Under the pieces are notes generated by a model, which had not been told where the DNA came from, ran no database searches, and saw nothing but the letters and a program-made list of their open reading frames with translations. Positions 48,045 to 57,504 of a stretch of DNA of 64,000 nt are shown piece after piece. Location of the stretch: the NCBI GenBank assembly GCA_001769385.1, contig MEPB01000097.1, forward strand, positions 1-64,000, read 5' to 3'. How positions within the stretch are numbered: position 1 is the first letter of the stretch; the number at the start of each line of letters is the position of its first letter. Made by a program: the position numbers and the translations under genes. The stretch comes from Bacteroidetes bacterium RIFCSPLOWO2_12_FULL_35_15 (lineage in GTDB: Bacteria; Bacteroidota; Bacteroidia; 2-12-FULL-35-15).

Positions 48045-49823
48045 TCAATCAAAAATAGACAGCTCCCCACCCTGATTAAAACGCCCGTACTGAACCGCCT
48101 TGCCGATCTCAGGCACTTCCACCACCACATCCACATCGTGCTGAAATTCGTTACTTCCTTTGAACTGGCCGTCCTTTGTGGCTTGGAACACATAAATAAA
48201 TGATACCCCTTTATTCAGTGATTTTAAAATTTCCAAATCTTTGGGAGAAAGCCCTAACTTATTGACCGAATCCAAAAACACAAAATCATAGGCCGATAAA
48301 TCACCGGGCAGGCTGTCCGACAAAATCAAATTTTCGTGAAACACGTTTTTGTCCTTTATTTTATCCTGAAGCGTTTTATCTAATTTCTCTTCATAGGCAA
48401 CGTATAATACTTTGCCATGATGACGAGCCAAATAGCCTGCAAAATCCAAACATAGATAACTCTTACCGAACTTCGGGCTACCAAACACCATCATGGTAAA
48501 TCCAACCGAAGGATCACCCATAAAGTTTAACCACTTATCTTTAAAACCAAGCGTATTAAATTTCATATTGACAAAATCGGTGCTGCACATTACTTTTCCC
48601 GGAGCTTTATCTTTGGAAATGACAGCGGGCAACAAAGTATTTTCAGTTCCGTTTAAATTCAAGCCCTTTAAATTTTGGGTCAAAGTTTTGTGATACACCG
48701 GAGAATCATTTGTTTTGTCGATAGCAAAATTCTCTATCAGATGTGTTAAGCGTTTAACAGTTGCAGGCTTCAGCACAAAATGTTCAGGCTTGGTCATGTT
48801 ATTAAAAGCAGTAACAACAGCATCCTGTATGAGCAAAATATCTTTTGCGTAAGGTGATTGCTTGCTAATTCGTTTTTCTTTAATGGCCTTTTGCAAATCA
48901 TCAATAAAACGGCCAAGCATTTTTTCATCAATTAACCTGTCATTAAATTGTAAAAAGCGTTTTAAGAAAAATAATTCCTCCGGCTCATCTGCTTGTATAG
49001 CATTGTTTTTAAAACCGTTTATTTGTTCCACTTCAAGTTCACTCACTTCGGGTTCATCGTAATTGAATACCATAAGTTCAATTTTTTGTTTGTTGGTGAG
49101 CTTAGTTACCCATACCGATTTTTTTACCTGTTTGGTTTTCCACTTGTATTTTTTTATGTATTCGCTCAATAGTTTATTGGGATAAGAACTCAATAAAAAT
49201 TTGCCTTTTATTTTTGCTAACGTATCAAGAAGGTTTTTAAAATCAGTTTCATTATAGCCTGCATAATGTCCCTGATCGCTGTTCAGATAAGGCGGGTCGC
49301 AATAAAAAAAAGTATCCTTGCTATCGCAACGCGCTATCACTTTCAGGGCATCGTGGTTTTCAATTTGTACGGTATCGAGGCGTTTGGCATAGGTATCTAT
49401 GAAACCCATGCGCTTATTGGACAAAGCTCTTTCCTTAGAATTATCTTTTCCAAAACCCCATGAATCCGTCATCCCTGAAAAGCCCTGATTGGTGACAGTC
49501 CAAAATGCCCATGCCCTTTGTACATCAGAGAACATTTCAGGAAACTCATACATGAACCGTGCTTTTTTAAATAACTCACGGCTATGCGGAGTGCCTTGTA
49601 TTTCCTTTTGCAGTTCTTCGAACTTGGTTTTTACTACTTTAAAAAAATTAGTAACCTCGCTGTTTACATCATTAATCACTTCGGTATTGGATGGAGTTTT
49701 GGCAAAGAACAAAGCACCACCACCAAAAAAGGGTTCGCAATAAATTTTGTGAGGCGGGACAAGCACAAGTAATTCTTTTGTTAAGGATTGCTTACCGCCA
49801 TAGTAGGTGATCGGTGTTTTCAT
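48045..49823 (-). CDS. Dam-type adenine methyltransferase fused to a RadA-like ATPase
   Basis: A 592-aa two-domain protein. The N-terminal 280 residues are a D12-class N6-adenine methyltransferase: TYYGGKQSL at 6-14 and FFGGGALFF near 32-40 (SAM site), and catalytic DPPY at 176-179. The C-terminal 170 residues are a RecA/RadA-type ATPase: Walker A GSPKFGKS near 450, LYVAYEE, a Walker B-like FVFLDSVNK, and QATKDGQFKGSNEFQHDVD, the RadA-type end. This pairing of a Dam domain with a RadA-like core is not one I recognise. It could methylate the element's DNA and assist replication or recombination. It ends an operon with the two genes upstream of it (higher coordinates). Confidence 0.85.
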   Translation of the reverse strand: MKTPITYYGGKQSLTKELLVLVPPHKIYCEPFFGGGALFFAKTPSNTEVINDVNSEVTNFFKVVKTKFEELQKEIQGTPHSRELFKKARFMYEFPEMFSDVQRAWAFWTVTNQGFSGMTDSWGFGKDNSKERALSNKRMGFIDTYAKRLDTVQIENHDALKVIARCDSKDTFFYCDPPYLNSDQGHYAGYNETDFKNLLDTLAKIKGKFLLSSYPNKLLSEYIKKYKWKTKQVKKSVWVTKLTNKQKIELMVFNYDEPEVSELEVEQINGFKNNAIQADEPEELFFLKRFLQFNDRLIDEKMLGRFIDDLQKAIKEKRISKQSPYAKDILLIQDAVVTAFNNMTKPEHFVLKPATVKRLTHLIENFAIDKTNDSPVYHKTLTQNLKGLNLNGTENTLLPAVISKDKAPGKVMCSTDFVNMKFNTLGFKDKWLNFMGDPSVGFTMMVFGSPKFGKSYLCLDFAGYLARHHGKVLYVAYEEKLDKTLQDKIKDKNVFHENLILSDSLPGDLSAYDFVFLDSVNKLGLSPKDLEILKSLNKGVSFIYVFQATKDGQFKGSNEFQHDVDVVVEVPEIGKAVQYGRFNQGGELSIFD

Positions 49824-49894
49824 TTTTTTGTTTTTAATTAATTTTGTTGCGTCTTTTATCTTTCGTCTTGAATCTTTTGTCTTGTATCAAAAAA

Positions 49895-50890
49895 CTAAGC
49901 CGCTTTTTTCATGCGATCACTTTCCGATTTTAATAAGTCATAGACCGTATCTACCAAGAAGGTTTTGTGAGCAAGGAATTTGGCGATTTCAAAATACTTT
50001 TGGAATTGCTCATCAGTAAGGTTTTGCTCGGCTGTTTCAAATAAATCTAATTTTGCTTGCGTTTCCTCATCAAATTCAGGCTCTTCTTGTTCCTCTTCGT
50101 TTTCATCCTGCCCCTGCTCATTTTGATTATCACATTTCTTAAAACTGGCAGCACCTTCCGAAGCAGGAGTACCGTTTACCTCCTCCCCGTCATTTTTCTT
50201 TAATTTAAAACTCACATCGCCCTTAAACTCATCCTCACCTGATTTGGATTTAGTGTTGTTATTCATAAAAATTCCGGCCAAGCCCGACACGGTGTCCAAC
50301 ACTTTTGGATTGGACTCGATTAAATTGCCAATGATCCCTGAACCAATGCCAATTAATCCATCGGGTGTTAATTTGATTTTTTGGGACTCGTGCTCTTCTA
50401 TTTTTGCTTCTAACTTTTTAATATAGGCTTTGTCCTCTTTTACAATGCCTCTTAATTCAGAAAGCTCCTTTTTTTGAGCATCCTGCTCTATTTTTTCTTT
50501 TTCCTTTTGTAAGAGGATGCTCACCTGAGAATTGATTTGCTGAGAGATTTCTTCCTGCGTAGGGATGCCCTGTAAGGTTTTTTGTTTAGCCGTTTCCTTG
50601 TCTTTTTTTTCCTGCTCCAGTAAAGAAACATAATACGGTGTCCTGAGTTCAAAAATTTGCGCCCGGTGCGAATTCTCTGTATTATAAACCAATACACGAA
50701 TGACTTTTGTTTTCTCATCTATCCAGTTATCAATGCTATCAAAAGCCTCTGTTTTATTGGTGCGGTGAATGAATTTCATCCCATCCACCAAGACCTCAAA
50801 GTATTTAGGTTGGTTTTGCAGCGAAGCGTTTTCTATCCATGCTTTGAGTTTATCTAAATTGTTGTCGTTATAGTCGTCTGTCTTTATCAT
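49895..50890 (-). CDS. coiled-coil protein of the mobile element, unknown
   Basis: A 331-aa protein. Residues 1-95 form an alpha/beta region (KYFEVLVDGMKFIHRTNKTEAFDSI), 100-165 a coiled coil with many Gln/Lys/Glu, then a Gly/Ile segment (LIGIGSGIIGNLI), an Asp/Glu-rich stretch near 255-275, and a helical end. No family recognised. It lies between the unknown membrane protein and the Dam-RadA gene on the same strand, so the three are probably co-expressed. A role in virion or replication structure is possible but unproven. Confidence 0.6.
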   Translation of the reverse strand: MIKTDDYNDNNLDKLKAWIENASLQNQPKYFEVLVDGMKFIHRTNKTEAFDSIDNWIDEKTKVIRVLVYNTENSHRAQIFELRTPYYVSLLEQEKKDKETAKQKTLQGIPTQEEISQQINSQVSILLQKEKEKIEQDAQKKELSELRGIVKEDKAYIKKLEAKIEEHESQKIKLTPDGLIGIGSGIIGNLIESNPKVLDTVSGLAGIFMNNNTKSKSGEDEFKGDVSFKLKKNDGEEVNGTPASEGAASFKKCDNQNEQGQDENEEEQEEPEFDEETQAKLDLFETAEQNLTDEQFQKYFEIAKFLAHKTFLVDTVYDLLKSESDRMKKAA

Positions 50891-50987
50891 TTTTCTGTTT
50901 GTTGTTTTTGTTAGTAATTAGAAATTCAGCGTGCAGCTTTAGATGAAAATAATTTTCAAATCCCTCCATTTTCAAATTATCAAATCG

Positions 50988-52004
50988 TTAAAAAAGCCTT
51001 TCGCTTATTTCCAGATCCTCAAGTTCATCGGTTTTGCTTTTAGATTTATAGGAATGTTTCGTGCCGGAATAATTTTGTTTTGTTTTAGCACCCGAAGCAT
51101 AGCTCTCCCAATCTTCCTTATCATCCTCATCAAAATCTTTGTCCGCAGGTTTAGAATTTTCTTTGTTTAGTTCTGAATTAGTTTGTTTCGTTGCTGTTTT
51201 GGTTGCTGAGCTTGTCGAAGCATCAGTCGCTTTTTTTATTTCATTTTCCAAATCATTGATAGCTGATGCGTTGGTTGCTGAGTTTGCCGAAGCATCATTC
51301 ACACCACCAAGATTATGGCGAAGCGCATAAAACTGATTGAACGCTAAAATCGTGGCGTTTTGCATCTGCTCATCCAGTTTGGCTTCCTCATCCTTTGTCA
51401 GCTTTGAAAATTGATTCGGATTGATCGGTTCAACAGGTTTTGTAAAATCAGCATTGTTTGCCGATCCAGCCGAAGCATTGCTTTTTTGATTTTCTTTTTG
51501 TGTGTTCGCTGAACTTTTATTTTCAGCAGCATTGCCGGACAAACCATTCAATCCATCCTTGCTTCCCCACTTATCAATCCATACTTTGCGTTTAAGTTCA
51601 TTTTTAAAACCATTCAAACGCTCTGTTACTTTTTCCATCGTGGTCGCATTCGGGTCTTGTTCCTTGCCCCCCAATAAAGCATAAGCTGTTCCCGAAGCCA
51701 TCATTCCTAAACCAACTGTCCCCAATAGTTTGTTGTCGGAGTAATGACCATAGCCCGCCACACCAAGCCCCACCAGAAACGAATATTTTCCTAATAAGGC
51801 TCCGGCTAAACCACCACCTATTACGCCCAGTAATAAATCACTGGTAAGCCCTTTGGCTGTTTTCGTTAATTTTTCCTTGTTAGTCGCAGTTGGAACATTT
51901 CCTAAATCGGAATCCTTTTCGTCTTTATAAAATTCCTCCCCTAAGATGGCATTGCGCTTTTTTCTTAGCTCGTATCGGTTATCGGTATAATGTGTTGTGG
52001 CCAT
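50988..52004 (-). CDS. Gly-rich membrane-associated protein of the mobile element, unknown
   Basis: A 338-aa protein. Residues 45-105 are hydrophobic and Gly-rich (LLLGVIGGGLAGALLGKYS, GYGHYSDNKLLGTVGLGMMA), suggesting two or three membrane or scaffold helices. The C-terminal 180 residues are polar, rich in Asn, Ser and Lys and of low complexity. No family recognised. First gene of the three-gene minus-strand operon. Confidence 0.58.
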   Translation of the reverse strand: MATTHYTDNRYELRKKRNAILGEEFYKDEKDSDLGNVPTATNKEKLTKTAKGLTSDLLLGVIGGGLAGALLGKYSFLVGLGVAGYGHYSDNKLLGTVGLGMMASGTAYALLGGKEQDPNATTMEKVTERLNGFKNELKRKVWIDKWGSKDGLNGLSGNAAENKSSANTQKENQKSNASAGSANNADFTKPVEPINPNQFSKLTKDEEAKLDEQMQNATILAFNQFYALRHNLGGVNDASANSATNASAINDLENEIKKATDASTSSATKTATKQTNSELNKENSKPADKDFDEDDKEDWESYASGAKTKQNYSGTKHSYKSKSKTDELEDLEISERLF

Positions 52005-52813
52005 AAAAAATTAGTTTTAACGTTTAAAAAATGAATGCAAAATTCCCCGGTTTTTGCCTCAAATCTTTCACAAAGAAAAAGGGCAGTTTTGAGAAAAACA
52101 AAGCCGTTTCTCTTTGGAACTTAATAATGACGGGCAGTTCCGAATACTTCCCTCTAATGCTATTTAATCCATTGTTAAAAAACACCCGTTTTGTTGTTAA
52201 AACCTGTTTCCCCCATTTTTTTGTAAGGTATTTTTTGAGTGCTGAAAAAGGTGTGTTTATCATTACTTTAAACAGTCGAAAATCATTCATTAAAAATTTT
52301 GTTGTACTGAGGAGTATCCCGTTAAATTTCACACAAAGTTCGGAAGGTAATTGCTGTTTTTGCATCTGCTAAGTGCCGGGCTTGGAGCTAATTTTTTGTA
52401 AAGTGCTTGTTCTCAAAACAGTTAAAATCTAAAACGGAAAAACCTGTTTGTTCCCTGCACGAAGTTGATCTGTTAAATTTTTTTTTACCGCCAATACAAT
52501 TTTTCAGAATAAAAACAGTTAAAAATTTTACCGGGACGATACAAATTGCAGTGTGTTTTTTAAGGGGCTGGTATCGGGTTGAGATCGGGATGAGTTGAGA
52601 AGATAGCGGGCACACTTTGGGCGGATATCGGGGGCGTTCATTTTCAGTTGTTTAGTATAAAATAAGAATGGAAAAACCAATAAAAACAAGGAAATTAAAC
52701 CGGGTTTAAAACGTAAAGTATTGATTTATAAGTAAAAATTTGTTTTGCTACAAAACGTGGCAAATTTTAGCTACGTTTCGTTGTATTTTTGTAAACACTT
52801 TAAATGGATAGAA
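52005..52813. other. long gene-free region, possible origin or control region
   Basis: About 800 bases between the divergent minus-strand operon and the rteC-like gene. Two overlapping opposite-strand frames of 113 codons (52024-52372) look like chance reading. ATCGGG occurs at 52573-52578, 52584-52589 and 52627-52632, with a related ATAGCGGG between, in an unusually G-rich patch. TATTTTTG at 52784-52791 fits a -7 promoter element 22 bases before the rteC-like ATG. The region could hold an origin or the element's main control switch. Confidence 0.4.
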
Positions 52814-53593
52814 ATGGAAACGACAGAAAATACGCTTGTAAAGCACGCTGAATTATTTGAAAACCTCTTACAATCCTACACGCAAACGGTAGAATTGTAT
52901 TGCAGGCAAAAAATACACAATGCCAAAAGCAGGGAATACATGGGGCAATGTCTGGAAGAGCAATTACTGGAATTATCAGCCAGTCAAACCAAAGAAACGC
53001 CCTTAGTAAATGATGCCATTGATTTTTTTCTCGATAAGTATTATAAGAACGAAGGCTTTGATATTGCCCTGCAATACCTGAGAGCCTATTATCCCCAGAC
53101 GTTCCTGCATTTAGTACCAACTGTTAAGCAGTTGCCGCAACAAATCCCATTTTCAGAACCGGAAGAACAATTAATTGTACAATTCCCCAATGAAACCAAT
53201 CATTTCATTCGTGTGGTCATTGCCCGAATGGTGTATGCCGAGATCATCGTAAAAATACCCACCTATTTACATCCTGAATCCAGCACCAAAGAAATTAAAA
53301 AATCTGCCTATAAATGGACAGGCTCTAAGGATAACAAAAACGAATTCGTACAACTCATCTACGGCTTGCATGAAGCAGGTTTAATTGAAAACGGCAAAGG
53401 AGAGATCACTAAAATTGTTGAATCCTACGCAGCTATTTTTAATGTGGATTTAGGTAAGCATTGGCAAAGCAATCATTCCGCCAGTATCCATAAGGCAAAG
53501 AAAAACTATCAGCCTCCTGTTTTTGATAAAATCAAAGAAGGCTATCAGCACTATACCGAAAGACAACTCAAAAGCAAATTACAGGTCGTGTAA
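52814..53593 (+). CDS. rteC: RteC-like regulator
   Basis: A 259-aa protein from the ATG at 52814 (the TTG at 52745 would add an unlikely leader). Hallmarks of the RteC family are visible: a helical N-terminus (LLQSYTQTVELYCRQKI), FFLDKYYKNEGFDIALQYLRAY, KWTGSKDNKNEFVQLIYGLHEAG near 170-192, a short wing and FNVDLGKHWQSNHSASIHKAK. RteC controls excision in the Bacteroides conjugative transposon CTnDOT. Here it is likely the regulator of this element's recombination or replication genes. Followed by a strong terminator. Confidence 0.78.
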   Translation: METTENTLVKHAELFENLLQSYTQTVELYCRQKIHNAKSREYMGQCLEEQLLELSASQTKETPLVNDAIDFFLDKYYKNEGFDIALQYLRAYYPQTFLHLVPTVKQLPQQIPFSEPEEQLIVQFPNETNHFIRVVIARMVYAEIIVKIPTYLHPESSTKEIKKSAYKWTGSKDNKNEFVQLIYGLHEAGLIENGKGEITKIVESYAAIFNVDLGKHWQSNHSASIHKAKKNYQPPVFDKIKEGYQHYTERQLKSKLQVV

Positions 53594-53640
53594 TTTTTAA
53601 GCGCAAAGAAAAAAGTTTTATAAATTTTAAATTCCATCAG

Positions 53641-53676
53641 AAAAGGACAGCAATTCACGCTGTCCTTTTTTGTTTT
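53641..53676 (+). terminator. rho-independent terminator after the rteC-like gene
   Basis: AAAAGGACAGC (53641-53651) pairs with GCTGTCCTTTT (53659-53669) around a 7-base loop, followed by T-rich sequence. It lies 47 bases after the stop codon. Confidence 0.85.
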
Positions 53677-53756
53677 TAAGCCCGTACAAAATCAAGGCCT
53701 TACCAACAATCGCCTCCCGCCTGAAATCCCAGTAGGCGCAAAAACCCATTGCATAG

Positions 53757-53927
53757 TTTGACCTTTGTACCGGAGAAATCCAAAAGCTAATTAGAAATAA
53801 GCTCAATGAAAGGCAGGATAAAAAAGCAACAGATGTTAATGAAAGTAAACAATTAATCATGGTAATGCATGGGTGTTCAATATCCGGACTCCATGCCAAA
53901 ACCCTTACGGAAATTGCACTCGATTAG
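53757..53927 (+). pseudogene. 3' gene fragment without a start
   Basis: A 56-codon frame with no early start codon ends at TAG 53925-53927 and reads TGEIQKLIRNKLNERQDKK...HGCSISGLHAKTLTEIALD. The composition is protein-like. Probably the remnant of a gene; it fills the stretch between the terminator and the small HTH gene. Family not recognised. Confidence 0.35.
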
Positions 53928-53969
53928 AAACAACAAATCAAAACTTTAAACTTAAAAAACAAAAACAGT

Positions 53970-54236
53970 ATGAAAAACACAAGCAGACAAACAGAAGACG
54001 ATGCACTGGCATTTGTGCCACTAAAAAAAATCAGCACCCGACCGGCCATTGCCAAAACAAGCAACCTTAAAACATTAGCCCAATTGTATGGAGTATGTTC
54101 TAAAACAATGAAGCGGAAAATTGATGCGATCAAAGATAAACTTGGAGACAGGACAGGTAAACGCCTGTATGACATTTGGGAGGTGGAAATTATTTTTTCA
54201 AGTTATGGAACACCCACTATTGAAATCAGTCACTAA
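53970..54236 (+). CDS. small HTH-like DNA-binding protein
   Basis: An 88-aa protein with the pattern TLAQLYGVCSKTMKRKIDAI...LGDRTGKRLYDIWEVEIIFSSYGTP, as in the small winged-helix or DUF4248-like proteins of Bacteroidota elements. It probably binds DNA, perhaps as an excisionase-type or replication factor. It opens the run of replication and recombination genes. Confidence 0.6.
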   Translation: MKNTSRQTEDDALAFVPLKKISTRPAIAKTSNLKTLAQLYGVCSKTMKRKIDAIKDKLGDRTGKRLYDIWEVEIIFSSYGTPTIEISH

Positions 54237-54334
54237 AAAAAGAAGGAGGTAAAAGAAAAGTCAGAAAGAAAAAATTAAAAAACGCAAATCAAAAAACAAA
54301 ATCATTATCCACTAACAAATTAAAAAGAAAAAAA

Positions 54335-54625
54335 ATGACACAAGAAAAAGACATCATCCTGCATTCAATGGTTATGGACAAAGTCGTAGACATTGTACAA
54401 GAACACGGGCTAAAACTGGAAGTAATAAAAATAAAATTTCCAAAGCCCTGCCATTCCAAAATTTTATTTCCATCCACAGAGGAAGGTTATCATTCCATGA
54501 TGAAGGCATTAGCTGAAATTCATCTGGCAGAAATGGAGTATTTAAAATCAGAAGCAAAGAAAACAGAGTACATCACTGGCTTAACAAGAAAGCTGAAATT
54601 AAAACGACTAAGAGAAAAGGAGTGA
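54335..54625 (+). CDS. 96-aa protein of unknown function
   Basis: A helical, Lys-rich protein (residues 20-35: IVQEHGLKLEVIKIKFP; 55-80: MKALAEIHLAEMEYLKSEAKK). It begins with ATG downstream of an A-rich purine leader. No family recognised. It lies between the HTH gene and the primase-like gene. Confidence 0.5.
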   Translation: MTQEKDIILHSMVMDKVVDIVQEHGLKLEVIKIKFPKPCHSKILFPSTEEGYHSMMKALAEIHLAEMEYLKSEAKKTEYITGLTRKLKLKRLREKE

Positions 54626-54771
54626 AAAGCAAATAAGCAAAAAACCTATGCGCTTTCTGTTTAACCTGTCCAAATTAAATCCCTCATTTAGTTTGGAAAA
54701 GTAAAAACTTATTCGCGAAGATAAATTGCCTGTCCGAAAAGGTGTGCGGATGTTTGTCCCTGAACTAAAAA

Positions 54772-55479
54772 ATGATTAATAGCCAAAGCCAGTCCCCCCA
54801 TTGGCAGCAGCGAATTAAAAAAATAAAAATGGAAACATCAAAACACGAAGAACAAAAACAGGAAGTGATGCTTGGACAAGCTCAGCAACCAAGTACAAAC
54901 TGGCAGGAAAAAACCGAACTGGAGCTATTGGCAAAAGTATATGAGTATGCCAGTAATGGTTTACGAATCGGTAAAAGCAAACAGGCAAGGGAATGGTTAA
55001 AACAAAAACAGTTAAACGCAGAGCAAACAATGGCCTGTTTTAATTCAGGGCAGTTGCATCACCGGAAAGAAATAGCATTTAAGGAAGCATTGGAACGAAT
55101 AGGATTTATGAAAAAATCAAACGTAGGTACAAATTGTGATTCCATTCCTTATACCGTCTTTGGGAACTTTTCGATTATGTTTCCATTAAGAAACACGGAG
55201 AATGAAATTGTAAACTTTTACGCCATCGGATTAAGAAACAACAAAACAGCATTTTTAAACCATGAAGGGCTGTATCCAAACTATCCGCATGAGCTAACAA
55301 AAAAGTTATACATCACCGATAACATCCTTGATTGCGCTACGCTGATGGAAAGCAAGATACTTGATAACAGGGAAGCCGTCATTGCTTTATACGATGGTGT
55401 GTTCTTAGAACAACACGTCAAAGTCATACAAGGACTAAAAAATTTAACAGAGGTCATTCAGATAAAAACAAAAAAATAA
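54772..55479 (+). CDS. primase/Toprim-like protein of the element
   Basis: A 235-aa protein. Residues 70-190 show the DnaG-like catalytic-core layout used in Bacteroidota elements: ALERIGFM, FGNFSIMFPLRNTENEIVNF, a KLYITDNILDCATL Toprim-like block and a REAVIALYDGVF strand. No N-terminal CHC2 zinc finger is present. It ends one base before the AAA ATPase gene. The two probably form a split primase-helicase. Confidence 0.6.
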   Translation: MINSQSQSPHWQQRIKKIKMETSKHEEQKQEVMLGQAQQPSTNWQEKTELELLAKVYEYASNGLRIGKSKQAREWLKQKQLNAEQTMACFNSGQLHHRKEIAFKEALERIGFMKKSNVGTNCDSIPYTVFGNFSIMFPLRNTENEIVNFYAIGLRNNKTAFLNHEGLYPNYPHELTKKLYITDNILDCATLMESKILDNREAVIALYDGVFLEQHVKVIQGLKNLTEVIQIKTKK

Positions 55480-55480
55480 C

Positions 55481-57409
55481 ATGGGAAATTCAGTCAAAGA
55501 ACTAAAAGACATCATCAGCAAAGTACCCATTAAACGGGTACAACTTTCTGAGAACGAAAGTTTAAACGATGTATATCAAAAACACGGCAGCGTTGGCGTG
55601 ATGAATGTGATACAAAATGCAGAAGCGGAACTGGAAGAAGTAGAGCCTATTGCACAAATTAATGTAGCTGTACCAATGCAAAATACAATCATTCCTGAAA
55701 ATGAAAATTGGATAAACAAAGCCCATGAGTTTTTAAATGATAATGAAATAACGGCAACAACTGAAAACAATGGCAGCGAAGTAAATACAGAAAACGCCCA
55801 TGCGGACGGTGTTTGTAAACTCGAAGTCATCCACGAAAACAAGCTCCTGTTTAAAACGGAGTTTAATCATTACTATGTGCTTGGAATGTTATCGCAAGAC
55901 TTGTCTGCTATGAATGTAACCTTATTGATTGAGGATTTGTATTACGGCAAAAAGGAGCGAATAAAAATAGATCTTTATGAAAGAGATTTTTTGAAAAATT
56001 ATTGCAACCAACTGGCAGAAAATTTTCATCAAAACTCAGAAGTAGTAGAGGCGGAATTTTTACAGCTTACCGATTTATTAGAACAGCACCGGGAAAATCA
56101 ATATCAGCAGGCGAAGGAAAAATATAAACCCACACGCCAGTACGCCATTGTTTCCCCTGATACCCAAATTGCCTGCAAGGAATTTTTAATGCAGCCGGAT
56201 TTAATTAATGCTTTTGATAAACTCATTGAGAAAGCAGGATTAGTTGGCGAAGAACGCACCCGTAAATTAATTTTTATAATTGCCTCTACCTATAAAATGA
56301 GCGACCCTTTACACGCTTTGGTACAAGGCAGTTCGGGGAGTGGTAAATCGCACATTATTAATGTGATCGGACAATGCCTCCCACCCGAAGACGTGATGAG
56401 CATGACAAGGGTAACAAGCAAATCATTTTATCACTACAATAAAGATGAGTTAGTAGATAAATTAATGTTGATACAAGATTTTGACGGCTTGGATGAAGAA
56501 GCTCAATACGCTTTCCGGGAATTACAATCGGCAGGAAACATTAGTTCCAGTACTACCTATAAAGACCGTTCAGGGAATATTATTTCTATGGTAAAGGTCG
56601 TGCGAAGCCATTTTGCCAGTTTACTTGCTACCACCAAAGCAGAAATTTATTACGATAACATGAGCCGGAGCGTGGTGATTGGTGTGGATGAATCTGATGA
56701 GCAAACAAGGCGCATAATCGAACATCAAAACAAACGCCTCGCTGGATTAATTGATAAAAGGGAAGAGCAAACTGCTAAATTGTTTTTGCAAAACTGCATC
56801 CGTTGTATCAAGCCCTTAGAAGTGATAAATCCTTATGCTGACAAAATCTGCTTACCAATGGAAGCTAAAATGCTTAGACGCTTAAATAGCCATTACCAAG
56901 CATTCGTTAAGCAAATAACACTATTGCATCAATACCAACGCAAAAAAGATGAGCAGGGGCGATTGGTTGCCGAGCCTGAAGATTTAAAAATGGCTTGTGA
57001 TATTTTGTTTGATGCCATTATGCTAAAAGTAGATGACCTTGATAGTTCGCTCCGCCAGTTTTTTGACCGGGCAAAAGATTTTGTAAAACAATTGGCAAAA
57101 CAAAATGATAAACCCCACACCGAAACCGTCTTTACCCAACGTGATTTACGTCTTGCCTTAAACGCCAGTAAATCACAATGCTTTCGTTACATGGAAGATT
57201 TAGAGCTGTTGGAATACGTGCAAAAAACAGGCGGTTACGCCAACAGGGGCTTTAAGTATAAAATCATTTTTTGGGACGATATGGATTCCATGCGTGAAAA
57301 AATTAAGGCGGGTTTACAGGAGCAATTAGAAAAATTAAATGCGGTGGTTCGTGGTGGTTCAAACGATGTGAACCGCCACGATACCCAACACAAGGGCGAT
57401 GCAGCGTAG
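55481..57409 (+). CDS. AAA ATPase, primase-helicase type
   Basis: A 642-aa protein. The N-terminal 220 residues are not recognised. The ATPase core has VQGSSGSGKSHIIN (near 278-291), a KLMLIQDFDGLDEEA Walker B-type stretch near 335, a sensor region VVRSHFASLLATTKAE, and an arginine-bearing stretch SDEQTRRIIEHQNKR near 415. The C-terminal part ends in a winged-helix-like segment (FTQRDLRLALNASKSQCFRYMEDLELL). This fits the helicase half of an element-encoded primase-helicase that opens the origin of an excised element. It lies in an operon with the primase-like gene. Confidence 0.72.
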   Translation: MGNSVKELKDIISKVPIKRVQLSENESLNDVYQKHGSVGVMNVIQNAEAELEEVEPIAQINVAVPMQNTIIPENENWINKAHEFLNDNEITATTENNGSEVNTENAHADGVCKLEVIHENKLLFKTEFNHYYVLGMLSQDLSAMNVTLLIEDLYYGKKERIKIDLYERDFLKNYCNQLAENFHQNSEVVEAEFLQLTDLLEQHRENQYQQAKEKYKPTRQYAIVSPDTQIACKEFLMQPDLINAFDKLIEKAGLVGEERTRKLIFIIASTYKMSDPLHALVQGSSGSGKSHIINVIGQCLPPEDVMSMTRVTSKSFYHYNKDELVDKLMLIQDFDGLDEEAQYAFRELQSAGNISSSTTYKDRSGNIISMVKVVRSHFASLLATTKAEIYYDNMSRSVVIGVDESDEQTRRIIEHQNKRLAGLIDKREEQTAKLFLQNCIRCIKPLEVINPYADKICLPMEAKMLRRLNSHYQAFVKQITLLHQYQRKKDEQGRLVAEPEDLKMACDILFDAIMLKVDDLDSSLRQFFDRAKDFVKQLAKQNDKPHTETVFTQRDLRLALNASKSQCFRYMEDLELLEYVQKTGGYANRGFKYKIIFWDDMDSMREKIKAGLQEQLEKLNAVVRGGSNDVNRHDTQHKGDAA

Positions 57410-57504
57410 CGGTTCATTGGTTCGGAGGTACGCATTGTATGGGAACGGAAATGATAAACTTTAAATGATGAATTATAAATTAAAAACAGAAAACAAATAA
57501 AAAA

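Noticed and set aside
52024-52372. Overlapping 113-codon frames on both strands
   Set aside because: Both have odd composition, no family features, and mirror each other; treated as chance reading in a gene-free region.
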